Shown here one piece after another: positions 42,304 to 50,667 of a stretch of DNA of 64,000 nucleotides; positions within the stretch are counted from its first letter, which is position 1; every line of letters starts with the position of its first letter. The DNA is from a virus: the IMG/VR virus record IMGVR_UViG_3300025133_000043, positions 40,727 to 104,726 of that record. One strand, given 5' to 3'. Below the pieces are notes generated by a model, which was not told the origin of the DNA, ran no database searches, and worked only from the letters and a program-made list of their open reading frames with translations. The translations under genes and the position numbers were made by a program.

Positions 42304-44223
42304 ATGGCTCTCGGCGGCACGTTCGGACCAGGCAGCTCTTTCAGGTTCTCAGGCTACAAGCATGGGAACTTGGACGGGCGCACGTCCAACTTCCGCTACC
42401 CGTCCCCCTGGTGGGACGTGGCGCACATGGACCTGCCGAGCACGGTCAAGCACCTGTTCCGGTGGTGCCGCTACCACGCCCTGGCCAACCCGCTGATCAG
42501 TGCGGTGATCCGCAAGATGGCGGAGTACCCGATCACGCGGGTGATCCTCGACTACGACGAGCGAGAGGGCTTCGATCACCAGAAGAAGCGGTGGGAGGAC
42601 CTCCTCTACAACGTCCTGGACATCCACCGCTTCCAGGTCGAGGCCGGCCTCGACTACCACGCCTACGGCAACTGCCTGGTGTCGATCGTCTACCCGTTCC
42701 ACAAGTACCTGACGTGCAGGAACTGCGGATTCAGCAAGCGGATCAAGAGGCTGAAGTTCAAGGTCCAGTGGGACTTCTCCAGCTGGAAGTACACGCTGAA
42801 CTGCCCGACGTGCTTCCACAACGGCCCCGCCAAGGTCGACGACAAGTGGTACCACTCCTACCGGGACATCAAGCTCCTGCGGTGGAACCCGTCTGACGTC
42901 GACATCGACTTCAACCCGATCACCCAGCGGACCCGGTACTACTACAACATCCCGGCGCGGATCAGGAAGCGGGTTCTGACCAAGCACCGGCACTACCTCG
43001 AGGAGATGCCGGACTCCTTCATCAAGGCGATGAAGACTCGCCGCCCGATCGAGCTCGTCGAGCGGAACCTCTACCACTTCAAGGCGCCGACGCCCTCGGT
43101 GCAGGACAACGACTCCGGTTGGGCCTACCCGCCGATCCTGCCGGCCTTGAAGGACAGCTTCTACCTGCAGGTGCTCAAGAAGGCCAACGAGGCCGTCATG
43201 CTCGAGCACCTGGTCCCGCTCGACGTTCTGTTCCCCTCGACACAGGATCCGAACGCCAGCCCGTACACGATGGTCAACCTGTCCGACTGGAAGCGTCGGG
43301 TCGAGGTGGAGCTGAAGCGCTGGCGGCAGGACCCGAACTACAAGCCGATCATGCCGCTGCCCATCGGGCACACTCGCATCGGCGGCGACGGCCGGTCCCT
43401 CATGCCGACCCAGGAGATCCGGGTCTGGTCTGAGCACATCATCACCGGCATGGGAGCTCCGCAGGAGTTCGTCTTCGGAGGCATGAGCTGGACCGGGTCG
43501 AGCGTGACCCTCCGGATGCTGGAGAACCGGTTCCTGAACTACCGGGAGGAGCACCACCGCTTCCTCAACCACTTCCTGCTGCCCAACATCGCCCGCTTCA
43601 TGTCCTGGAAGCAGCCCAAGGCCCACATGAAGGCCTTCAAGATGGCGGATGACCTCCAGTCCAAGCAGCTGCTCATGAGCCTCAACCAGCTCAAGAAGAT
43701 CAGCGACAAGACCCTGCTGTCCGAGTTCGACAAGGACGCCCTGGACGAGACGAGGCTCATCGAGACGGAGCTCAGGCGCAACCTCGAGGTGGCCAAGCTC
43801 GACTCGCTCTACAAGGCTGAGATCCAGGGCGAGATGCAGCAGATCCAGACCAAGTACCAGATCGAAGCCCAGAAGAAGATGCAGGAGGCCCAGAAGAAGA
43901 TGCAGGAGAAGGGTGGCATGCCTGGCATGCAGCACCCGCAGGGGATGGCCGCGCAGCCCGGACCTACACCCGAAGGAAACCCCGCAGCCGGTCAGCCGCC
44001 TCAGGGCGGCGGGGTCAACCTCATCGATTACGCTGAGGCCCTCGCGAAGAGGCTTTCGCGGATGCCGGACCAGGAGAGGGCCGGCTACCTGCAGAACATG
44101 GCGCAGCAGAGCCCGAGGCTCTCTGAGCTGGTCCAGCAGAAGATGGCGGTCATGACCGCCTTGGAGCAGCAGCCGCTCCCAGAGCAGCGTCCTCCACGTC
44201 GCGCAGGTGGCGCGGGGATCTGA
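42304..44223 (+). CDS. Portal-type protein with inserted zinc ribbon
   Basis: The protein has 639 aa. The core shows the portal pattern: helix-rich ends with a late EHIITGMGAPQEFVFGG segment (the 'wing/clip' loop before the crown), then SSVTLRMLENRFLNYR and an FLNHFLLPNIARF helix. A zinc ribbon, C138-x2-C141 and C167-x2-C170, is inserted in the N-terminal half between beta strands (YLTCRNCGF; NCPTCF). The last 130 residues are Gln/Met/Pro-rich with coiled-coil character (QGEMQQIQTKYQIE). The portal forms the DNA entry dodecamer. The call rests on pattern and place in a head block that also holds the terminase. Confidence 0.7.
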   Translation: MALGGTFGPGSSFRFSGYKHGNLDGRTSNFRYPSPWWDVAHMDLPSTVKHLFRWCRYHALANPLISAVIRKMAEYPITRVILDYDEREGFDHQKKRWEDLLYNVLDIHRFQVEAGLDYHAYGNCLVSIVYPFHKYLTCRNCGFSKRIKRLKFKVQWDFSSWKYTLNCPTCFHNGPAKVDDKWYHSYRDIKLLRWNPSDVDIDFNPITQRTRYYYNIPARIRKRVLTKHRHYLEEMPDSFIKAMKTRRPIELVERNLYHFKAPTPSVQDNDSGWAYPPILPALKDSFYLQVLKKANEAVMLEHLVPLDVLFPSTQDPNASPYTMVNLSDWKRRVEVELKRWRQDPNYKPIMPLPIGHTRIGGDGRSLMPTQEIRVWSEHIITGMGAPQEFVFGGMSWTGSSVTLRMLENRFLNYREEHHRFLNHFLLPNIARFMSWKQPKAHMKAFKMADDLQSKQLLMSLNQLKKISDKTLLSEFDKDALDETRLIETELRRNLEVAKLDSLYKAEIQGEMQQIQTKYQIEAQKKMQEAQKKMQEKGGMPGMQHPQGMAAQPGPTPEGNPAAGQPPQGGGVNLIDYAEALAKRLSRMPDQERAGYLQNMAQQSPRLSELVQQKMAVMTALEQQPLPEQRPPRRAGGAGI

Positions 44224-44286
44224 TCAGCTGTCGGCGATGCCGAAAGCGACGCCGACGGCGACGCCCCACATGAAGCAGTAGATCAT
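44224..44286 (-). CDS. 20-aa hydrophobic microprotein (ATGA-coupled)
   Basis: This tiny minus-strand frame starts at ATG 44284-44286, overlapping the previous stop as ATGA, and ends immediately next to the portal gene stop. The product is MIYCFMWGVAVGVAFGIADS, a single short hydrophobic segment. Coupling to the 43-aa gene and a membrane-like composition are the only support. It could be a lysis or membrane-tuning peptide, or it could be noise. Confidence 0.3.
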   Translation of the reverse strand: MIYCFMWGVAVGVAFGIADS

Positions 44287-44414
44287 CGGCCGCCCTTGTC
44301 CTTGTCGTCCTTGTCCCTGTCGTCCTTGTCGGGGTACAGGTTCTTGGTGATCCGGTCGTTGAGCTTGCCGAAACGCTTCTTGGACTCCTCGCGGGGGTCC
44401 TTGTCCTTGCCCAT
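44283..44414 (-). CDS. Tiny charged protein between portal and RNA polymerase genes
   Basis: The protein has 43 aa from ATG 44412-44414 with a GGAGG 9 nt upstream, on the minus strand inside the plus-strand head block. It is almost all Lys/Asp/Arg (YPDKDDRDKDDKDKGGR at the end). It is convergent with the portal gene and divergent from the RNA polymerase gene. The strong ribosome site supports expression; function is unknown. Confidence 0.5.
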   Translation of the reverse strand: MGKDKDPREESKKRFGKLNDRITKNLYPDKDDRDKDDKDKGGR

Positions 44415-44484
44415 AGGCTTCTTCCTCCAGGTTACTTTCATGGCTCTTATGCCAGAATGACGGCACCCTCTTCTCTGGATCAAC
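44415..44484. promoter_or_regulatory. Divergent intergenic region upstream of the RNA polymerase gene
   Basis: These 70 bases must contain the promoter of the polymerase gene, because minus-strand genes separate it from the portal. TACTTT at 44433-44438 fits TANNNT on the plus strand. The ATG at 44485 has only a weak GGAT-type ribosome site (CTGGATCAAC). TAACCT on the minus strand could serve the small gene. No -35 is clear. Confidence 0.3.
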
Positions 44485-47400
44485 ATGCCCCACCTCAATC
44501 CGGATCAGCAGTTCGAGGCGCTCTCCGCGAAGGTCTCGGAGGCTGTCGAGGAGGCGCTCCAGGTTGAGACCAAGAACTCCAAGCTGGTGGTCCACTCCGT
44601 CGAGGTGAGGGACACCAAGAGTGCCTCCGACCTGCGGGACCAGCAGAAGGCCATCCGAAGCGGGAAGTCCTGGCAGGTGCCGATCTACGCGGACATGTCC
44701 CTGATGCGGAAGGGCCGTGACGGCGACATGAAGGAGATCGACAGGAAGAAGGTGATCGTCGGGCACCTCCCCCGGACTACAGACCGATTCGGCTACATCC
44801 ACAAGGGCAGCGAGTACCAGATCTTCAACCAGCTCCGTCTCCGGCCCGGCGTCTACCACCGGAGGAGCCGAGACGACAAGCTCTACGCGGAGTTCAACCT
44901 CGGGAACCACGAGGCCCTCACCGGACAGGAGGGGAGGCGCGGCCGCTCCTTCAAGATGGAGTTTGATCCGAAGCGAGCGCTGTTCCTGGTGCACGTCGGC
45001 ACCTCGAAGATGGCGGCCTACCCCCTGCTCAAGTCGGCGGGCGTCTCCGACGATGCCCTGGAGCGCGCCTGGGGGAAGAAGCTGCTCGAGCGCAACAAGC
45101 GCTACTCCAAGCCCGAGCGGGTCTACGGCAAGTTCTACAAGGCCGTGCACGGATCTCTGCCGGAGAACCCCGCCGAGCACGCCGGCCTGTTCGCCGAGCA
45201 CCTGGCCCGCACGGAAGTCGACCAGCAGACCACCAAGCGGACCCTGGGCAAGGGCTTCAAGAGCGTGGACGGTGACACGCTGATCGAATCCTCGAAGCAG
45301 CTCCTGTCCATCTCCCGCGGCGACCGCGAGCCGGACAACAAGTCCTCGATGGAATTCCAGTCGGTCAACGCGGCTGAGGACCTGATCTCAGGACGCATCC
45401 GGAGGGACGCCTCGACCATCCAGCGGAAGATCCGGTGGAACATCGACAAGCGGCGCAATCTGAAGAAGGTGGTCCCCTCCGGGACCGTCACGCCGTCGAT
45501 CAAGAAGTTCTTCAGCCAGAGCCTCGCCAACGAGCCGGACCAGACCAACCCGCTCGGGATGCTGGCCGGGCAGACCGCCACGACCATCCTAGGAGAGCAG
45601 GGAGGCATCGCCAACCCCTTCGCCGTCCTGGACGAGGCCAAGCTCCTGAACGCCAGCCAGTTCGGCTTCCTGGACCCCGTGAGGACGCCGGAGGGCGACA
45701 AGACGGGCATCACCCTGTCCCTGGCCCTCGGCACGGAGAAGAAGGGCGACACCGTCGTCTCCCGCTTCAAGAACGCCAGGACCGGCAGGACCGAGAAGCT
45801 GTCGCCGGCGGACACCGCTGGAAAGGTGATCTCCTTCCCGGACCAGTACAAGGGGCGCAAGGCTCGTGGGAAGCGGGTCAAGGCACTCCGGGATGGGGAG
45901 ATCACCTACGTGAGCCCCAAGGAGGTCGACTACATCCTCCCCAGCCCGCGGGCTGTGTTCGGGGTGAGCTCGAACCTGGTGCCCTTCCTGCAGAACAACC
46001 AGGGCAACCGGGCCATGACTGCCGCCAAGCAGGCGGAGCAGGCCGTGCCTCTGAAGGAGCGGGAGGCTCCCCTGGTCCAGGTGCAGACAGACGGCGACCA
46101 GTCGTTCGAGGAGATCTTCGGAGAGTACTCGGCGCGGAAGGCACCGATCGCAGGCACCGTCGACCAGGTCCGGAAGGACGCGGTGATCATCAAGGACCGC
46201 AAGGGGAAGAAGCACGAGGTCCAGTTTTACCGGGACTTCGCCCTGCCGGGCGGCTCGCTCTACGACTCCGAGGTCAAGGTCAAGGCCGGAGACAAGGTCG
46301 CGGAGGGGGACCTCCTCGTCGACTCCACCTTCACCAAGGACGGTACCCTGGCCCTGGGCACCAACCTCCGGGCCGCCTACATCCCGTTCCAGGGCTACAA
46401 CTTCGAGGATGGGATCGTCATCAGCGAGACGGCGGCGAAGAAGCTGACCTCGCTCCACGTGCACCCGAACCAGGCACGCCTGGACAAGCTGGCGATCACC
46501 GAGCGGAAGAAGTTCTTGTCTCAGTACCCCAGCGACTTCGACAAGGATCAGCTGGCCAGCATCGACGACGATGGACGGATCAAGATCGGTTCCAAGGTCG
46601 TCGAGGGTGACCCGCTGGTACTGGTGCTCAAGCCGCCGACGCCCAGCCAGCAGCTCAAGGACATCCGAGAGTTCCGGCGCGGGCGGAGCAGGAAGTTCCG
46701 GAACCGCTCGATGACCTGGGACAAGCCCTACCCCGGAGTGGTCAGCGACGTGGTGCGCCGCAGCGACGGCAGCATCATGGTCTACGTGAAGACCGAGGAG
46801 CCTGCGCAGATCGGAGACAAGCTCGTCGGCCGACACGGAAACAAGGGCGTGATCACCCGCATCGTCCCGGATGCGGAGATGCCGTTCATGGACGAGGACG
46901 GCGAGAACAAGCACGTCGAGATCGCCCTGAACCCTCTGGGCGTGCCTGGGCGCATCAACCTGGGTCAGGTCCTGGAGACCGCGGCCGGCAAGGTCGCAGA
47001 GAAGACCGGCGAGACCTACCGGGTCAGGAACTTCGACGGCGACACCGACTACCTCGCCATGGTCAAGAAGGACCTGGCAGCCCTGGGGCTCACGGACAAG
47101 GAGTCCTTGATCAACCCCAAGACGGGGAAGCCCTTCGATCAGGACGTGCTGACCGGCCGCCAGTACATCGTGAAGCTCAAGCACCAGGCGGGCAAGAAGA
47201 TCGCCGTCAGGTCCGGAGACCCCGGAGCTGGGTGGGACGTGCACCACGCCCCGACAGGAGGAGCTCCGCACGGCGGTCAGTCCCTGGGCGAGCTGGGGCT
47301 CTACGCCATGCTGGCCCACGGCGCCCGCGACAACCTCCACGAGATGTACGCCTACAAGAGCACGCGCAACGACGCGCTCTGGGACGCCATCCGGGACAAC

Positions 47401-50400
47401 AAGCGGATCCCTCCGGCCAAGGTCCCCTTCGCCTACGACAAGTTCGAGAACTACCTCCGCTCCATGCGGGTGAACCCCGTGAAGGAGGGGTCGCAGATCT
47501 CCCTGATGCCCTTCACGGAGGCCCAGGTCCGCAAGATGAGCTCGGGCAAGCTCACGAAGCCCAACCGCGCCGTCATGGGGAAGGACATCAAGCCGGAGGT
47601 GGGACGGATCTTCGACCCGGCCACCACCGGGGGACTCAACGGCACGAAGTGGAGCCACATCGAGCTCGCGGAGCCCCTCCCCAACCCCCTGTTCGAGGAG
47701 GCCGTCCAGAAGGTCCTCGACATCGACAAGACCCGCTACCGCAAGATCCTGGCCGGGGAGGTCAAGGTCAACGGCAAGGTCGGCGGCGCCGCCTTCGAGG
47801 AGATGCTCAAGCAGGTCGACGTGAAGAAGGAGCGAGCAGAGCTGGAGGAGCGGGCCAAGCGCCTGAAGGCCGGGTCGCGCTCCAAGGTCCACAAGCGGCT
47901 CCGCGTCTTCAAGATGCTCGAGGACAACAACCTCGACCCCTCGATCTACATGATGCGGGCGGTCCCGGTCCTGCCCCCCGTCTTCCGCCCGCCGGTGGTC
48001 AACGACGACGGCTCCCTCTCCAACACGGATCTGAACTACCTCTACAAGGACCTGGGCACGGTCAACCAGACCATGACCGACGCCAAGAAGGCTGGGATCC
48101 CGTCGTACGGCCTGGCCGAGGACCGGGTCGCCGTCTACGACGCGCTCTCGGCGCTCAACGGCAACGGGCCCAGCCTCACCCGCGAGTACCGCGGTGTCCT
48201 GGACATCATCTCCGGGCAGACCAAGAGCAAGGACGGCTCCCGCAAGGGGCGGTCCAAGAACGGCTACTTCCAGAAGACGCTGATCAAGAGGCGGCAGGCC
48301 TACTCGGGCCGGTCCATCATCATCCCTGAGCCCCACCAGGGCATCGACGAGCTGGGCGTCCCCGAGAAGATCGCCTGGGGCCTCTACGCGCCCTACGTCC
48401 AGCGCGAGCTCGTCCGGATGAACTGGAACCCACTGGATGCCAGGGAGGCCATCAACAAGAAGTCCGTGCCCGCCCAGAAGACCCTCGAGCGGGTCATGAA
48501 GGACCGGCCGATCCTGCTCAAGCGGGACCCGTCGCTGCACAAGTTCAACGTCATGGCCTTCAAGCCTCGGATCGTGAAGGGCAACGCCCTGGAGATCCAC
48601 CCGCTGGTCACGTCCGGCTACAACGCCGACTTCGACGGCGACGCCATGAGCGTCTACCTGCCGGTCACCAGCAAGGCGGCTCGGGAGGCGACGCAGATGT
48701 TCCCCTCGAACAACCTGTTCAACCCGACCGACGGATCCGTCATGTATACCCCAGGGCATGAAGCCCTCCTGGGGATGTACCTGGCGAGCAAGCCGGGCAG
48801 GAAGACCTCCCACGCCTTCAAGGACATGCACGACGCCCGGCGGGCCAAGATGCAGGGCAAGATCAAGCTCACAGACCAGATCAAGGTGGGTGGAGACCCG
48901 ACCACCCTGGGTCGTCTGGAGATCGAGGCCGTGCTCCCTGCCGAGATGCGTGAGACCGGGAAGAAGCCTGTCGGCAAGATGCGGCTGATGGACAAGGGTG
49001 GGACCAAGACCATCCTGGCCGACATCGCCAAGAACCACCCGGACCTCTACGCCGAGGTCTCCAACCGCTTCAAGGACATCGGCAACGACCACAGCTACGA
49101 GATCGGCTTCTCCATCGGCCTGGACGACTTCCAGGTGGTCAACAAGTCCCAGCGAGACAAGATGATCGACGGGGCTCAGCGCGAGGCCGACCGGATCCGG
49201 TCCACGACCAAGGACAAGAAGAAGGGCAAGGCGAAGGCCATCGCTCACCTGCAGAAGGTGGACGACGAGATCGACAGGCTCAGCGATCTGGCGCTCAGGG
49301 ACAACCCCACCAACATCTACGAGATGGTGATCTCCGGATCCCGAGGGAAGCCTGAGCAGCTCAAGCAGATCATCAGCACCCCTGCGCTGGTGATGGACGC
49401 CAAGAGCCGGGTGGTCCCGTTCATGATCGACCGGAGCTACTCGGAGGGCATGGACCTGGGCTCCTACTGGACCACGATGCACGGAGCTCGGAAGGGCGCT
49501 GTGCAGAAGGTGCAGGGCGTCCGCGACCCCGGCTACCTGTCCAAGCGGATCAACAACACCACGATGGACCAGGTCGTCTCCAAGGGCGACTGCGGGACCA
49601 CCGCGGGGATCAAGCTGGACCTGGACAACAGGGACCTGGTCGACCGCTACCTCTCCACCTCAGTGAAGCTCGACGGCAAGGTCCACAAGGCCGGGTCGAT
49701 GGTCACGCCCAGCGTGGTCGCCGCTGCCCGCAAGTCGAAGAGGTCCGACCTCCCCGTCCGCTCTCCCCTCCGGTGCCGGGCCAAGAACGGGGTGTGCCAG
49801 AAGTGCCTGGGCCTCAACGAGATGGGGAAGGAGTCGGACATCGGCACCAACATCGGCGTCATCGCCGGTCAGGCCGTGGGAGAGCCCAGCGTCCAGCTCA
49901 GCCTCAACACCTTCCACACCGGAGGCATCGCCAAGGGCCGGTCAGCCCGCTCCGCGAACACCTTCCAGACCCTGAACAACCTCCTGACGCTGCCCAAGAA
50001 CCTCCCGGACTCGGCCCCGCTGGCTGAGAGGGGCGGGAAGGTGTCCACGGTCCGGCAAGCTCCCCAGGGCGGCTGGGACGTGGAGATCGGAGGGAAGAAG
50101 CACTACGTCCGAGGTGATCACGAGCTCATGGTGCGCCGTGGACAGGAGGTCCGGAAGGGCGACGCGCTCTCGGATGGCGTGGTCGATCCCCGGAAGCTCC
50201 TGGAGCTCCGCGACGTCGAGGACGTGCAGGACCTGATGTCGGACGAGATCGAGAGCGTCCTGCACAACAACGCGGCCAAGGTGAAGCGCCGCAACATCGA
50301 GGTCATCGTCCGCGCCATCACCAACCTGGCGGAGGTCGACGACCCTGGGGACAACCCGGACTGGTCGCCGGGTGACTTCCGACGCATCAGTGAGATCAAG

Positions 50401-50667
50401 CACTGGAACGACGTGTCCGGTCCGTCCAAGAAGGACGTGCGATACACGCCCACCCTCAAGGGTGTCGGGCAGATGCCGCTGGCCATGCAGGAGGACTGGA
50501 TGGCACGCTTGAACTTCCAGAAGCTCAACGACACCATGGAGCGTGCGGTACGAGAGGGCTGGAAGAGCGACATCCACGGCTACCATCCGATCCCCGCGGC
50601 GGCGCATGCCTCCGAATTCGGCAAGGGTGAGGAGGTACTCGGGAAGGACTGGGCAGGGCAGTACTGA
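44485..50667 (+). CDS. Single-chain multisubunit-type RNA polymerase: fused beta and beta-prime
   Basis: The protein has 2,060 aa. Beta half (about 1-998): IHKGSEYQIFNQLRLRPGVY (N-terminal lobe), FLDPVRTPEGDKTGI, FQGYNFEDGIVISE (638-648), GDKLVGRHGNKGVITR (777-790), NPLGVPGRINLGQ and GGQSLGELGLYA. Beta-prime half (about 1004-2060): FTEAQVRKMSSGKL, WSHIELAEP, VPVLPPVFRPP, KRRQAYSGRSIIIP, YNADFDGDAMSVYLP with metal ligands D1382, D1384, D1386, PGYLSKR, zinc site C1703/C1764/C1771/C1774, and the trigger loop SLNTFHTGG (1806-1814). It is smaller than E. coli beta plus beta-prime (about 2,750 aa). The first beta-prime zinc domain is replaced by GRIFDPATTGGLNG. No alpha, omega or sigma gene is in the window. 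It should transcribe phage DNA without a split active site. Confidence 0.95.
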   Translation: MPHLNPDQQFEALSAKVSEAVEEALQVETKNSKLVVHSVEVRDTKSASDLRDQQKAIRSGKSWQVPIYADMSLMRKGRDGDMKEIDRKKVIVGHLPRTTDRFGYIHKGSEYQIFNQLRLRPGVYHRRSRDDKLYAEFNLGNHEALTGQEGRRGRSFKMEFDPKRALFLVHVGTSKMAAYPLLKSAGVSDDALERAWGKKLLERNKRYSKPERVYGKFYKAVHGSLPENPAEHAGLFAEHLARTEVDQQTTKRTLGKGFKSVDGDTLIESSKQLLSISRGDREPDNKSSMEFQSVNAAEDLISGRIRRDASTIQRKIRWNIDKRRNLKKVVPSGTVTPSIKKFFSQSLANEPDQTNPLGMLAGQTATTILGEQGGIANPFAVLDEAKLLNASQFGFLDPVRTPEGDKTGITLSLALGTEKKGDTVVSRFKNARTGRTEKLSPADTAGKVISFPDQYKGRKARGKRVKALRDGEITYVSPKEVDYILPSPRAVFGVSSNLVPFLQNNQGNRAMTAAKQAEQAVPLKEREAPLVQVQTDGDQSFEEIFGEYSARKAPIAGTVDQVRKDAVIIKDRKGKKHEVQFYRDFALPGGSLYDSEVKVKAGDKVAEGDLLVDSTFTKDGTLALGTNLRAAYIPFQGYNFEDGIVISETAAKKLTSLHVHPNQARLDKLAITERKKFLSQYPSDFDKDQLASIDDDGRIKIGSKVVEGDPLVLVLKPPTPSQQLKDIREFRRGRSRKFRNRSMTWDKPYPGVVSDVVRRSDGSIMVYVKTEEPAQIGDKLVGRHGNKGVITRIVPDAEMPFMDEDGENKHVEIALNPLGVPGRINLGQVLETAAGKVAEKTGETYRVRNFDGDTDYLAMVKKDLAALGLTDKESLINPKTGKPFDQDVLTGRQYIVKLKHQAGKKIAVRSGDPGAGWDVHHAPTGGAPHGGQSLGELGLYAMLAHGARDNLHEMYAYKSTRNDALWDAIRDNKRIPPAKVPFAYDKFENYLRSMRVNPVKEGSQISLMPFTEAQVRKMSSGKLTKPNRAVMGKDIKPEVGRIFDPATTGGLNGTKWSHIELAEPLPNPLFEEAVQKVLDIDKTRYRKILAGEVKVNGKVGGAAFEEMLKQVDVKKERAELEERAKRLKAGSRSKVHKRLRVFKMLEDNNLDPSIYMMRAVPVLPPVFRPPVVNDDGSLSNTDLNYLYKDLGTVNQTMTDAKKAGIPSYGLAEDRVAVYDALSALNGNGPSLTREYRGVLDIISGQTKSKDGSRKGRSKNGYFQKTLIKRRQAYSGRSIIIPEPHQGIDELGVPEKIAWGLYAPYVQRELVRMNWNPLDAREAINKKSVPAQKTLERVMKDRPILLKRDPSLHKFNVMAFKPRIVKGNALEIHPLVTSGYNADFDGDAMSVYLPVTSKAAREATQMFPSNNLFNPTDGSVMYTPGHEALLGMYLASKPGRKTSHAFKDMHDARRAKMQGKIKLTDQIKVGGDPTTLGRLEIEAVLPAEMRETGKKPVGKMRLMDKGGTKTILADIAKNHPDLYAEVSNRFKDIGNDHSYEIGFSIGLDDFQVVNKSQRDKMIDGAQREADRIRSTTKDKKKGKAKAIAHLQKVDDEIDRLSDLALRDNPTNIYEMVISGSRGKPEQLKQIISTPALVMDAKSRVVPFMIDRSYSEGMDLGSYWTTMHGARKGAVQKVQGVRDPGYLSKRINNTTMDQVVSKGDCGTTAGIKLDLDNRDLVDRYLSTSVKLDGKVHKAGSMVTPSVVAAARKSKRSDLPVRSPLRCRAKNGVCQKCLGLNEMGKESDIGTNIGVIAGQAVGEPSVQLSLNTFHTGGIAKGRSARSANTFQTLNNLLTLPKNLPDSAPLAERGGKVSTVRQAPQGGWDVEIGGKKHYVRGDHELMVRRGQEVRKGDALSDGVVDPRKLLELRDVEDVQDLMSDEIESVLHNNAAKVKRRNIEVIVRAITNLAEVDDPGDNPDWSPGDFRRISEIKHWNDVSGPSKKDVRYTPTLKGVGQMPLAMQEDWMARLNFQKLNDTMERAVREGWKSDIHGYHPIPAAAHASEFGKGEEVLGKDWAGQY

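Noticed and set aside
45589-49482. A 1,297-codon open frame on the minus strand opposite the RNA polymerase gene
   Set aside because: It lies entirely antisense to a strongly supported gene, has monotonous Val/Leu/Asp/Gly/Arg composition and no domain motif. High GC with a third-position bias produces such long shadow frames.
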